DNA of 64,000 nucleotides from Rhizobium cauense (GTDB taxonomy: Bacteria > Pseudomonadota > Alphaproteobacteria > Rhizobiales > Rhizobiaceae): contig NZ_JAEUAT010000004.1 in assembly GCF_019511525.1 (NCBI RefSeq), positions 248,001-312,000 on the forward strand. Direction: 5' to 3'. Below the pieces are notes generated by a model. It was given only the letters and a program-made list of their open reading frames with translations, was not told where the DNA came from and made no database searches. Position numbers and translations under genes: made by a program. The first letter of the stretch is position 1. Each line of letters opens with the position of its first letter. Shown piece after piece: positions 51,423 to 60,168 of this stretch.

Positions 51423-51527
51423 CTGGTTTAGCGAAGCTGACATCACGCCCGGGGGGAACCTTCTACTGACAGGCGACTGGGCGTGGATGGCTGCGAACAG
51501 AATTCTGCCGCTGGGGAAGCCAAGCTC

Positions 51528-51698
51528 CTAACGGCCGAGCACATCGGCTATTTGGACAGCCTCTTGTCGCGCGTCGCTTGCCCTGTAGGGATAATGTTCC
51601 CAACACCACCACCTAGTTACCTCGGATTTTGAGGAGGAGTGACCGAAGCCGCCCCATACGCTGCATCCAGCGACAGAACACCAGTGATTAACGTGCAT
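51528..51698 (-). CDS. Small Cys-rich (zinc-binding?) protein
   Basis: From the ATG at 51698 the product has 56 residues. HWCSVAGCSVWGGFGHSSSK and RWWCWEHYPY show a Cys-x4-Cys...Cys-x2-His arrangement that could hold zinc. Similar short proteins (C..GC..WG.FG...W.C.EH) occur in rhizobial accessory DNA. An upstream in-frame start at 51770 overlaps the neighbouring gene. Function unknown. Confidence 0.5.
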   Translation of the reverse strand: MHVNHWCSVAGCSVWGGFGHSSSKSEVTRWWCWEHYPYRASDARQEAVQIADVLGR

Positions 51699-51733
51699 AG
51701 TTGCGCCAACGGCGCTGCTGCGGCCATCAAGGC

Positions 51734-52096
51734 TCATGATCCGCGGTTCCCGAGCAATCTCAGTGACCAACCTGCCTTCGGCGGATTTAAGCCGTATTCA
51801 CGGAAGCGACGGTCGGCCTCCTTCACGGCAAGGGCTCGGGCGGAGCCAACATCAGCTGCCCAGATGGTGATCTTCATTTTGCCCGTCATGAACGTATACC
51901 GCCTGGACGTCTTCTTGCGGCCCGCCGTGAAGCCGGCCTTGAAGCCGCGCCTGTGTTCCAGTTCGTCATGAGTTGACCTGAAGTCATCGGTCTGCGCCGC
52001 CCACCATGCGTTGAAGGCGGTTTCAAAATCGCTCGTTATCTTCGGAAGGCGAACGAGCATTTGCGGGGCTTCCATACGGTAGTTTGAATGATACAT
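51734..52096 (-). CDS. Hypothetical protein, 120 residues
   Basis: The first half reads FNAWWAAQTDDFRSTHDELE and HRRGFKAGFTAGRKK; the second half, MKITIWAADVGSARALAVKE and ADRRFREYGLNPPKAGWSLRLL, is a compact alpha/beta unit. No family recognised and the ribosome site is weak. It precedes the small Cys-rich gene on the same strand. Confidence 0.5.
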   Translation of the reverse strand: MYHSNYRMEAPQMLVRLPKITSDFETAFNAWWAAQTDDFRSTHDELEHRRGFKAGFTAGRKKTSRRYTFMTGKMKITIWAADVGSARALAVKEADRRFREYGLNPPKAGWSLRLLGNRGS

Positions 52097-52198
52097 CTCG
52101 TAATGTTCCCATTTTGTTCCTTGTCGCTATCAAAGTCAACCTCCTCGTTGGTGGACGAAAGAGCTGTGCTACATTCTCGGTAACCCAAGGAGATCAAA

Positions 52199-52591
52199 TT
52201 GCGGGACGCTTTGAGGCTTTCGCCGGAACAGCTCGTCAGTGATGCGATTGCCAATTCGCGGCTCGACGGCTTCGATGTTAGCGACGAGACCAGGATCGTA
52301 GGGCTACGCGTGGCCATTGGTGAAATGTCTCTGCAACAGCTGGAAACTTGGGAGAACGAGCAAGCTGTGAAAATTGAGCCACCGTCGGGCGGCCGAGATG
52401 AGCTTCCAGCAAACGCTTGCGACAGCGTTGAGCCGGGTAGGGAGGACGACGCCCGAGGGATTAGCCGACCGTTGAGACGGCATGGACCTTCATGTCATCA
52501 CGCACTTCGTAGAACCTGTTCCCATCGATGTAGATGGTGTGGCACGACGGCTTCTCTCCCTTTGGTGTCGAGCACGCCTTATCGCCCTTGA
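52199..52591 (+). CDS. Orphan VbhA-antitoxin-like small protein
   Basis: AAGGAG precedes a TTG at 52199. Residues 8-55 (SPEQLVSDAIANSRLDGFDV, IGEMSLQQLETW) resemble the VbhA-type antitoxin motif that inhibits Fic toxins. After about residue 65 the sequence becomes low complexity and runs across the reverse-strand pseudogene, so the true protein may be shorter. No Fic gene is present nearby. Confidence 0.45.
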   Translation: MRDALRLSPEQLVSDAIANSRLDGFDVSDETRIVGLRVAIGEMSLQQLETWENEQAVKIEPPSGGRDELPANACDSVEPGREDDARGISRPLRRHGPSCHHALRRTCSHRCRWCGTTASLPLVSSTPYRP

Positions 52592-52858
52592 AAGTGAGCT
52601 TTGTCTTCACGTCTATCATTTTTCCGTCGACCTTGGCCTTGCCGGTGATCGATGCCTTTTTCCAGTTCCAAACCAGATCAGTGGTCACCGGCTTCTCGAA
52701 ATCGAAGATCTCGACTTTCACTGGCTTCCCGTCGGCAAGAGCTTTGAACTCTTCCATCGTGGCCTTCTTGGCGGTAGCGGGGATCTCTGGAGGCTCGCCG
52801 GCATGCGCGCCGATACCATGAACACGATCGCGCCGATGCTTAAAAGAGCCTTTCTCAT
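52461..52858 (-). pseudogene. Secreted small protein gene with a frameshift at the signal peptide
   Basis: An ATG at 52858 after GGAGGG encodes a signal peptide, MRKALLSIGAIVFMVSAR. The mature part, AGEPPEIPATAKKATMEEFK, VEIFDFEKPVTTDLVWNWKK and KACSTPKGEKPSCHTIYIDG, lies in a different frame that joins at about 52805. One indel separates leader and mature protein, which otherwise has no stop until 52461. The family is unknown to me. A single-base sequence error would give the same picture. Confidence 0.65.
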
Positions 52859-53520
52859 TTTGAAGTCCCTCCGCCCCAATGCTGATACCCGCTAATTTAG
52901 CATCCAATGGTTGCTGCCGCAATGTGGAGACTGCAACCACTTACCCCTGGGTCCGTTCATGTCGAGCAGGCTCAGAGCTGGTTGACTCTGGGGGGCAGGG
53001 AGCTTTTCCGTCTGTTGGATCGACCGGCTACAGCGTCCGCATCTTGGACCGGCCCGGCCCTGTGGAATGTCCGCCGGACAATTGCTATGCGTTGGCTTGA
53101 GATTTGGCGTATACTGAAACGGAGGGATGGTGCAACCGGTGCTTTTGCTACGCTGGGGAGCGAAAGCGGTGACCTGACAGCCAATCGGCCTTCCTTTATT
53201 CGCCAGTCATTTGATACGGGCAGGACCCTGATTCGTTGACCATTTGGTTGACCAGCCGCTGGAGCACCGCGAGCGAATTCCTGTCGAGCCGCGGCGGGGC
53301 GAGGCGCTTCGAACCGTTGCTGTCGCGGTCGTTGAGCGTTCCAGACGCCGAAACAGCTCGGTGGGCCGCGGGAGTGACCAATCCATGGGTTCACTAAGTG
53401 TTTGGAAAAGCCGGCGATTTCCTGTAAAATAGGAGGGGCAGGAGGCGATTTAGAGCCGTCAGCCTGTTGACCAGGAGAAGCCGACGATACGGGCCGCACG
53501 GCGCGAATTCCTGGAAAAAG
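52859..53520. other. Long gap without a supported gene next to the tRNA fragment
   Basis: 660 bases. Several overlapping short frames occur on both strands, none with family features. No integrase gene was found, although an attachment-site-like tRNA fragment abuts it. Confidence 0.5.
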
Positions 53521-53579
53521 TGGTGGGCCCGGAGGGACTCGAACCCCCAACCAAGCGGTTATGAGCCGGCGGCTCTAAC
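53521..53579 (-). other. 3' fragment of a CAT-anticodon tRNA gene, candidate attachment site
   Basis: On the reverse strand 59 bases read as the 3' three quarters of a tRNA. The end of the D-loop (TTAGAGC) is followed by anticodon loop CTCATAA, variable loop, T-arm GGGGGTTCGAGTCCCTC, and acceptor CGGGCCC plus encoded ACCA. The acceptor 5' strand and D-stem expected to the right are replaced by unrelated DNA next to the dehydrogenase gene. Such 3' tRNA pieces are what site-specific integration into tRNA genes leaves behind. Confidence 0.8.
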
Positions 53580-53596
53580 TCTGGGATCCTGTCGCG

Positions 53597-54814
53597 TTAC
53601 AAAGCGCCGCTTTTCGGCGGAATAGCACCGTTCAGATGGTAGTTGCCGACGACGTGATATTTCCAGCGTACCGGATCGTGGAGCGTATGCGTGCGCGCGT
53701 TTCGCCAGTGTCGGTCAAGATTGAGATCGAGCTTGACCGAAGCAGTCCCTGCAAGCTCGAAGAGTGTGTTGGTGGCCTCGAGCGCAATCTCGCTGGTCAG
53801 GACCTTCGCGGCCGCCACGGCAAGTGTTGCTGTGACGACCTTGTTTTCCGTCGCGTCGATTTGTGCTGCGTCAACCTTGCGACCGGCTCGCTCCAGCGTT
53901 GCGGTGGCCGCATCTAGTCGAATGGCGATCTGACCAACTCTCGCGATCGTTAGCGGATCGTCCGATGCCTGTTCGACACCGCTGTTCGTCCACGGGCGTG
54001 ACTTTGTGCGTACAAAGTCAAGCGTTTCGGCAAAGGCTGCGCGAGCGATGCCGAGATCGATCCCGGCGTGGATAATCTGACCAACTGAGCCGATCGTCGT
54101 TGGACGCTCGAACCCCTTTTGGTGGTGCACAACGGCATCACCGTGCACGTAGACATTGTTTAGCGCCGTGGTGCCGCTGCCCGTCACTCGCTGACCGAAG
54201 CCGTCCCAGTCGTCGACGATCTCGACGCCTTCCGTTCCCTTCGGAACAAAGGCCATGACCAGCCGCTCTTCCTCATCGAGTGCGAATATTGTGATCCAGT
54301 CCGCAAACAGAACGCCTGTCGAATAGTATTTGCGTCCATTGACACGATACCCGATCCCGTCGCGTATGATGCGGGTATTGTAGTGGCCTACTGTCTTCGT
54401 GCCACGCTCCGAAAGTGCGTTGCCGAAGCGATCGCCCGCAAGTGCACGGCCGAAATAGTAACGCTTCTGCTCTTCCGTTCCGTCCGTGCGTAGTGCCTCC
54501 AAGATATAGAAATGGTTCTGGGGAATCTGCCCGATTGAGCCATCTGCCTCTGCAAGGATGGCAGTGATTTCGGCAAGCACCGAGTTGGAAACGTCCAACC
54601 CGCCATACTGCTCCGGAACGGTGATTCCGAGCAGACCGGATTTCGACAAGGCGTCAAGCTCGGCGTAGGGGAGCAGCCTTTCCCTATCACGCCTCGATGC
54701 TGTTGCCTTAAACCGCTCGGCGAGGTCCTGCGCGACAACAATCGCCTCTTGTTCGTTCTCTAGCACGTTGGCGGCAGATCGGTCCGAGTTGAGGTGGTGC
54801 AGTTGCGCGTTCAT
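53597..54814 (-). CDS. SfnB-type acyl-CoA dehydrogenase-family flavoprotein
   Basis: 405 residues from the ATG at 54814 with GGGAG upstream. The acyl-CoA dehydrogenase/flavin monooxygenase fold is shown by LLGITVPEQYGGLDVSNSVL, NHFYILEALRTDGTEEQKRY, GRKYYSTGVLFADWITIFAL and the C-terminal HWRNARTHTLHDPVRWKY. This pattern is that of SfnB/DszC-like FMN oxidoreductases that work on organosulfur compounds under sulfate limitation. The stop lies 18 bases from the tRNA fragment. Confidence 0.88.
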   Translation of the reverse strand: MNAQLHHLNSDRSAANVLENEQEAIVVAQDLAERFKATASRRDRERLLPYAELDALSKSGLLGITVPEQYGGLDVSNSVLAEITAILAEADGSIGQIPQNHFYILEALRTDGTEEQKRYYFGRALAGDRFGNALSERGTKTVGHYNTRIIRDGIGYRVNGRKYYSTGVLFADWITIFALDEEERLVMAFVPKGTEGVEIVDDWDGFGQRVTGSGTTALNNVYVHGDAVVHHQKGFERPTTIGSVGQIIHAGIDLGIARAAFAETLDFVRTKSRPWTNSGVEQASDDPLTIARVGQIAIRLDAATATLERAGRKVDAAQIDATENKVVTATLAVAAAKVLTSEIALEATNTLFELAGTASVKLDLNLDRHWRNARTHTLHDPVRWKYHVVGNYHLNGAIPPKSGAL

Positions 54815-55125
54815 AGGCTGTCTCCCGTTTACTTCGGCGCCACGATGCAGCATCCTGAGAAAGGCTTCGAGGCAAGACTTTTCCTTTTTGGCGAGCGGCG
54901 GAACTCACGCTTTCTTTAATCTATAGAAATCATAGGTTATTGCCGCCGGCGGCATGTGTGGGAGGAAGGCAAAGGGATCCAATCCATGGCCGGCGTTCAA
55001 CTTATTTGCAACTCGCACAAAACGTGTCGAGGCGATCTTGATTGGTTTTCGCCGTCCCCTAGCTCCGTTAATTAGGGCGTACGTGTGAATGGGGTTGCGT
55101 ATTTCTCAGCCAAATGGAGCCCACC
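54815..55125. other. Divergent promoter region
   Basis: About 310 bases between the flavoprotein gene and the hypothetical gene at 55126. It should contain both promoters. No gene, repeat or RNA is evident. Confidence 0.4.
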
Positions 55126-55563
55126 ATGAAACACCAGACATTGGAGCAACTGCAACACATCGCGGATATCGACCAGGAATATCCGCACCGGGTTATGTCG
55201 CGAAGCGAGCGTCTCGAGCGATGGGTGGAGCTCCTCGATCGTGCTCCGCATCGGCGGCTGGCAACTCTTTACCAGACCGAGCATCAACCGACCGCAGTGC
55301 TAGCGCTCCTGCGCAGCGATAACTCACCGATCTCGGTGGCCTTCGAAGATCCGATCATGCGGGCAGCCGGGCTCGAAAATGATACCTATGGCCAGGCCAA
55401 GAAGTTCTTCGGCCTCTCCGATGGCGAGTTGCACAATGTTTTGTGCTATTGCCATTTCGGCGCGACGGTGAGTGCAGCGACAGCGGCTCACTATGTGCGG
55501 GGTGTCCTTGGTGTGGAACGGCCAACTCTGTTTGCTCGCTTACGGGCCATGTTTTTGGGATAG
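55126..55563 (+). CDS. Hypothetical protein, 145 residues
   Basis: GGAG lies seven bases before the ATG. The sequence is compact and soluble: HIADIDQEYPHRVMSRSERL, FEDPIMRAAGLENDTYGQAK and CYCHFGATVSAATAAHYVRG. It resembles small conserved proteins of rhizobia, but I cannot name the family. It stands alone. Confidence 0.7.
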   Translation: MKHQTLEQLQHIADIDQEYPHRVMSRSERLERWVELLDRAPHRRLATLYQTEHQPTAVLALLRSDNSPISVAFEDPIMRAAGLENDTYGQAKKFFGLSDGELHNVLCYCHFGATVSAATAAHYVRGVLGVERPTLFARLRAMFLG

Positions 55564-55664
55564 ATAATCCGCCCAGAAACGCTCGCGAGCCTGGTCAATG
55601 CTCCCTCTCCAGCCGCCGGTTGGGCAAACGGCGGCCCTTGGTGTACGAGCGGGAGTCTCGCGAC

Positions 55665-56297
55665 CTACTCGTCGCCGGACAGACCGGTCTGCTGTTCCAG
55701 ATTGCTGAGGCATGCGTCGTTGTGAGCAAAGCGAAAAATGCTGTAGACTGCCAGGCCCCAGTCCTCACTACCCGATATGGTGACGCTCGCTGATTGTGCA
55801 TTTTGAAACTTGCCGCTCAGATTGTCCCACTGTTCAAACACTTGTCGTTCCTGCGCGATAACGGCATCACGAAACATCCCGTCCTTTCCAAATTTGGCCG
55901 TAACGACGTGATCGACCTTTTCATCGGCGGGACCGAACTCGGTGGCGAGCAAGGTGGCCGCTTCGTGATAGACCTGTCGTGTCGTCGTGCCCCGCTGATC
56001 GTCGTCGATATAGCGTGACACTGCAACCACGTTACAGATTCCCATGCCGCGGACGTACGCAAGCACATATTGGTCAAAGAGGTCATTTCCGTCGGGCAGG
56101 CTCGTGCACGCGTACTGTCCGGTTGCACCCGGCTCTATGCCCTGGATCGGCTTGCAGCCAAGCGCAGAGGGCGAGGCATCCTGGGCAACGCCGAACGGGC
56201 GAAAGGTAGGTACGCTGGTCTCTTGTGGCGAAATGGACGCCGTCATGGTCGAGCTTGCAGCGAGAGCCACGGACGTCAGAATGTCAATTATGGCCAT
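55665..56297 (-). CDS. Exported hypothetical protein
   Basis: 210 residues from the ATG at 56297 (GGGAG upstream); the first 20 residues (MAIIDILTSVALAASSTMTA) look like a leader peptide. The mature part has four cysteines (ALGCKPIQG, QYACTSL, MGICNVV, NDACLSN) that could form disulfides. No family recognised. Expected in the periplasm. Confidence 0.75.
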   Translation of the reverse strand: MAIIDILTSVALAASSTMTASISPQETSVPTFRPFGVAQDASPSALGCKPIQGIEPGATGQYACTSLPDGNDLFDQYVLAYVRGMGICNVVAVSRYIDDDQRGTTTRQVYHEAATLLATEFGPADEKVDHVVTAKFGKDGMFRDAVIAQERQVFEQWDNLSGKFQNAQSASVTISGSEDWGLAVYSIFRFAHNDACLSNLEQQTGLSGDE

Positions 56298-56501
56298 CGA
56301 ATCTCTCCCGGGTGAGATCGGGCAATACCACAGCAACGGTTATCAGAAACCCAATTGGGCGCCTGCCATGGTGTCGCAACCCGACTTTCCACAGCCTTTC
56401 GTTCCAGCACAACTATACTTAAGGATCGAAACCCTCAGGACGCGCGTTGTTCCATCACGATTTCGTACGTTTGGCGTTGCAGCGAGCCACTGACGCAATC
56501 G

Positions 56502-57416
56502 CTATTCCAGAATTCTGGCGATGAGCCGCTGACAGCGCTCGGTCATGAAATCGATCATCAGGCGGACCTTGGGGTCCTGGAAGCGCTTGTGGGGATAGAT
56601 CGCCGCCAATTGTACATTCGCCGGCGGGGTATCCGTGAGGATCTCGACTAGCGTGCCGTCGTTGAGGTGGCTCTTAACCTCGAAAAGTGGTTTGTTGATG
56701 ATGCCGCGCCCCTCCAATGCCCACTGCGTCAGCACATCGCCATCATCAGAATCGAAGGGGCCCGAAATTTCGAGTTTACGCAAACCCTCCTGGGTCTGAA
56801 GCGTCCAGTAATACTCCTTGGAGCCGGGATAACGCAGCAGAAGACACTCGTGCTTGTCGTTGATCAATGCATCGGCATCGGCGGGTATTCCACGCCTTTC
56901 GAGATAGGTTGGGGCGGCGCAAATCACGCGTGCGCAATTGAGGATATTGCGCATGCGCAAGTCGGAATCCTCGATGACTCCGAGTTTGAATGCGACATCC
57001 ACGCCTTCGCCAAGAATATCGATATTGTGATCGGAGAGGCGAAGCCGGACTTCAATATCGGGGTATCTGTCGTGGAATTCCGGGATTCCTGTTGCGATCA
57101 GCCGCCTTCCGATGCCGAGAGGCGCGGTAATTCGCAGGGATCCTTTCGGATTGTGTGACAGATCGGCAATTGCGCTCTCAGCTTCGTTGATGGCATCCAG
57201 GATTTTCAGCGCACCCTGGTAAAAGACGCGGCCATGTTCGGTCGGCGAGAGTTTTCGCGTGGTGCGGTTGAAAAGCCGCACGCCAAGATGGCGTTCCAGT
57301 TCGCGGATTCGGTTGCTGGCAACGGCCGGCGTAACCCGTTGGTCGCGTCCGGCAGACGACAACGTCCCAAGCTCAACCACCCGGACAAAGACGCGCACAT
57401 TATCGAGATAGGACAT
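56502..57416 (-). CDS. LysR-family transcriptional regulator
   Basis: 304 residues: MSYLDNVRVFVRVVELGTLS, RVTPAVASNRIRELERHLGV (HTH) and an effector domain ending PHKRFQDPKVRLMIDFMTER. It is divergent from the urate oxidase gene at 57552 with a 135-bp intergenic region, so control of purine degradation is plausible. Effector unknown. Confidence 0.92.
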   Translation of the reverse strand: MSYLDNVRVFVRVVELGTLSSAGRDQRVTPAVASNRIRELERHLGVRLFNRTTRKLSPTEHGRVFYQGALKILDAINEAESAIADLSHNPKGSLRITAPLGIGRRLIATGIPEFHDRYPDIEVRLRLSDHNIDILGEGVDVAFKLGVIEDSDLRMRNILNCARVICAAPTYLERRGIPADADALINDKHECLLLRYPGSKEYYWTLQTQEGLRKLEISGPFDSDDGDVLTQWALEGRGIINKPLFEVKSHLNDGTLVEILTDTPPANVQLAAIYPHKRFQDPKVRLMIDFMTERCQRLIARILE

Positions 57417-57551
57417 AAGTCTTCCTGAAGTCTTGCGAAATGGAACCGTAGCACAGGTGATCTTATAGATTTTTTTGAAAGTGTTGAGGATTAACCGCCG
57501 TTTCGGCGAGGGTCAGGGAATGGCAAGAGTCTCCCAAATAGGGAGAGTTGC

Positions 57552-58787
57552 ATGTACGAATATGCCATCGCATGGGACTGGCTGACCTTTGCCGTCCGCT
57601 GGCTTCATGTCATCACGGCCATCGCCTGGATTGGGTCCTCCTTCTACTTCGTGGCCCTCGATCTTGGGCTGCGCAAGCGTCCGGACCTACCCATGGGTGC
57701 ATATGGCGAGGAGTGGCAGGTCCACGGCGGTGGTTTCTATCACATACAGAAGTATTTGGTGGCACCCTCGAACATGCCAGAGCATCTCGTATGGTTCAAA
57801 TGGGAATCCTACGTTACCTGGCTGTCAGGGTTTGGCATGCTTTGCCTCGTATATTATGCCGGCGCCGATCTCTACCTGATAGATCCGCACGTGCTCGACG
57901 TGTCCAAGCCCATTGCAATCGGCATCTCCCTTGCGTCGATCGCCCTTGGCTGGATTGTCTATGACCTCGTCTGCAAGTCGCCGTTTGGCAACGACAACAC
58001 GCGGCTAATGGTGTTGCTCTATTTCATGCTGGTGGCGATGGCATGGGGCTACACCCAGCTCTTCACCGGGCGTGCTGCATTTCTGCATCTCGGCGCCTTT
58101 ACCGCGACGATCATGTCCGCGAACGTCTTTTTTATCATCATTCCGAACCAGAAGAACGTTGTCGCCGACCTCATCGCCGGGCGCACTCCTGATCCTGCAC
58201 TCGGCAAGCAGGCCAAGCAGCGCTCCACGCACAACAACTATCTAACGCTGCCTGTCCTCTTCCTGATGCTGTCCAACCACTACCCTCTGGCGTTCGGCAC
58301 TCAGTTCAACTGGATCATCGCCTCGCTCGTCTTTCTTATGGGCGTGACGATCCGACACTACTTCAACACGCGTCATGCAAATGCCGGCAACCCGACCTGG
58401 ACGTGGTTGGTCACCGTCCTTCTCTTCATCGTCATAATGTGGCTGTCGACGGTACCACGGATCCTCACTGGAGAGCCCGAGCAGATTTCGGAAGCGCAAA
58501 AGCCCTTCCTGGCGGCGGACGTGTTCCCGAAGGTGCGCGATACCGTCCTTGGACGCTGTTCGATGTGTCACGCAAAGGAGCCTGGCTGGGAGGGTATCAT
58601 CGTGCCGCCTAAGGGCGTGATGCTCGAAACGGACGTGCAGATTGCAACCCATGCCCGTGAGATCTACCTGCAGGCCGGCCGCTCGCATGCGATGCCCCCC
58701 GCCAATGTCACGGCCGTCTCGGATGACGAGCGCCGCCTGCTTGTCGCTTGGTATGAACAGGCCACTAAACAAGGAACTGCAGAATGA
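57552..58787 (+). CDS. puuD: Membrane-bound urate oxidase PuuD with cytochrome c tail
   Basis: 411 residues. The N-terminal 300 residues contain about eight hydrophobic helices with PuuD signatures (AIAWDWLTFAVRWLHVITAI, WIGSSFYFVALDLGLRKRPD, HGGGFYHIQKYLVAP). The C-terminal domain carries a class I cytochrome c motif RCSMCHAKEPGW near residue 335 and HAMPPANV with the axial Met. It oxidises urate to 5-hydroxyisourate, passing electrons to the respiratory chain. Its stop overlaps the guanine deaminase start (ATGA), forming a purine degradation operon. Confidence 0.93.
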   Translation: MYEYAIAWDWLTFAVRWLHVITAIAWIGSSFYFVALDLGLRKRPDLPMGAYGEEWQVHGGGFYHIQKYLVAPSNMPEHLVWFKWESYVTWLSGFGMLCLVYYAGADLYLIDPHVLDVSKPIAIGISLASIALGWIVYDLVCKSPFGNDNTRLMVLLYFMLVAMAWGYTQLFTGRAAFLHLGAFTATIMSANVFFIIIPNQKNVVADLIAGRTPDPALGKQAKQRSTHNNYLTLPVLFLMLSNHYPLAFGTQFNWIIASLVFLMGVTIRHYFNTRHANAGNPTWTWLVTVLLFIVIMWLSTVPRILTGEPEQISEAQKPFLAADVFPKVRDTVLGRCSMCHAKEPGWEGIIVPPKGVMLETDVQIATHAREIYLQAGRSHAMPPANVTAVSDDERRLLVAWYEQATKQGTAE

Positions 58788-60127
58788 CAGAGATACTGAT
58801 CCGCGGTCGTGTGCTGACCTTTGTCGAGGAGCCGCGGCATATCGATGACACGTCAGCCTTCCGATATTTCGAAGACGGTGCTGTCCTCGTCCGCAACGGC
58901 AAGATCGCCGGCCTCGGCCACTTTGCCGAGGTGAGGAAAAGCACATCAGTCGAAACGCAGATCGCCGACCACCGGCCGAATCTCATCCTCCCGGGTTTTA
59001 TCGACACGCATCTTCATTTCCCGCAGACCCAGGCAATTGCCTCCTATGGTGCGCAGTTGCTGGAATGGCTGAACACCTACATTTTTGTTGAGGAACAGAA
59101 ATTCGCAAAGCCAGAGCACGCATCGATGATTGCAGGGCGCTTCATGGATGAACTCTTATCGAATGGCACGACAACTGCGGCTGCCTACTGCTCGGTGCAT
59201 CCTGAAAGTGTCGACGCCTATTTCACAGCCGCAGAGGAGCGCGGCATGTTGGTGATCGGCGGCAAGGTCATGATGGACCGGAATGCACCGGAAAAGCTCC
59301 GCGATACGCCGCAACAAGGGTATGACGAGACAAAGCGGTTGATTGCAAAGTGGCATGGTCGCGGCCGCGCGCAGTACGCAATCAGCCCGCGTTTTGCGAT
59401 CACGTCGACACCGGCGCAGATGGACGCCAGCAGAGTGCTCGTTGCGGAGCACCCAGATTGCTATGTCCAGACCCATCTCTCGGAAAATCGCGACGAGATT
59501 GCCTTCGCAACGTCGCTCTATCCGGACGCGAAGGACTACACCGATATTTATGCCCGTTACGAGCTTCTATCGTCGAAAACGCTGCTTGGGCACTGCATCT
59601 ATCTCAGCGATCGAGAGGTGTCTGTTCTTGCCGAGACCGGAGCGGTTGGTGTCTTCTGTCCGACGTCCAATCTCTTCCTCGGCAGTGGGCTTTTCGACCG
59701 CGACCGGTTTGATCGCGCCGGTGCGAGGTACTCTGTCGCCACCGACGTAGGTGCAGGGACGAGCTTTTCAATGCTCGAAACCATGGACGAGGCTTACAAG
59801 GTGCTGCACTTGCAAGGACAGCGGCTTTCACCGCTTAACTCCTTCTACATGATGACGCTCGGCAATGCGCGTGCGCTTGGTCTTGATGATCGGATCGGCT
59901 CGCTTCATCTCGGCGCTGATGCCGATCTCGTTGTCCTCAACAGTCGTGCCAAGCCGTCGATGGAATTGCGTATGCAGGTTGCTTCGTCCCTGGTGGACGA
60001 GCTTTTTGTGATGCAGACAATGGGCGACGACCGGTGCGTTGCGGAGGTTTACGTCGCTGGCAAAGCACGCAAACACCCTCTTCAGCGGCCCCACCAAATT
60101 GAACGACCCGAGCCGGAACTTATATGA
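58784..60127 (+). CDS. guaD: Guanine deaminase
   Basis: 447-residue amidohydrolase. Zinc ligands are visible: FIDTHLHFPQTQAIASYG (His-x-His), YVQTHLSEN, LGHCIYLSDREV and VATDVGAGTSFSML (Asp). The PQ-x-x-IASYG stretch is specific for guanine deaminases, which make xanthine from guanine. Its ATG overlaps the puuD stop. Xanthine dehydrogenase, needed between them, is not in the window. Confidence 0.94.
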   Translation: MTEILIRGRVLTFVEEPRHIDDTSAFRYFEDGAVLVRNGKIAGLGHFAEVRKSTSVETQIADHRPNLILPGFIDTHLHFPQTQAIASYGAQLLEWLNTYIFVEEQKFAKPEHASMIAGRFMDELLSNGTTTAAAYCSVHPESVDAYFTAAEERGMLVIGGKVMMDRNAPEKLRDTPQQGYDETKRLIAKWHGRGRAQYAISPRFAITSTPAQMDASRVLVAEHPDCYVQTHLSENRDEIAFATSLYPDAKDYTDIYARYELLSSKTLLGHCIYLSDREVSVLAETGAVGVFCPTSNLFLGSGLFDRDRFDRAGARYSVATDVGAGTSFSMLETMDEAYKVLHLQGQRLSPLNSFYMMTLGNARALGLDDRIGSLHLGADADLVVLNSRAKPSMELRMQVASSLVDELFVMQTMGDDRCVAEVYVAGKARKHPLQRPHQIERPEPELI

Positions 60128-60136
60128 CGCGCTGAT

Positions 60137-60168
60137 GCCTCGGCCAATCCTCTGTGACAGGCCGAGGC
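60137..60168. terminator. Bidirectional terminator-like hairpin between guaD and the IclR gene
   Basis: GCCTCGGCC (60137-60145) pairs perfectly with GGCCGAGGC (60160-60168), with a 14-nt loop. It sits between two convergent genes, touching the IclR stop codon. Confidence 0.5.

Noticed and set aside
53196-53520. Possible integrase remnant beside the tRNA fragment
   Set aside because: No tyrosine recombinase motifs (R..HxxR..Y) appear in any frame of this stretch.
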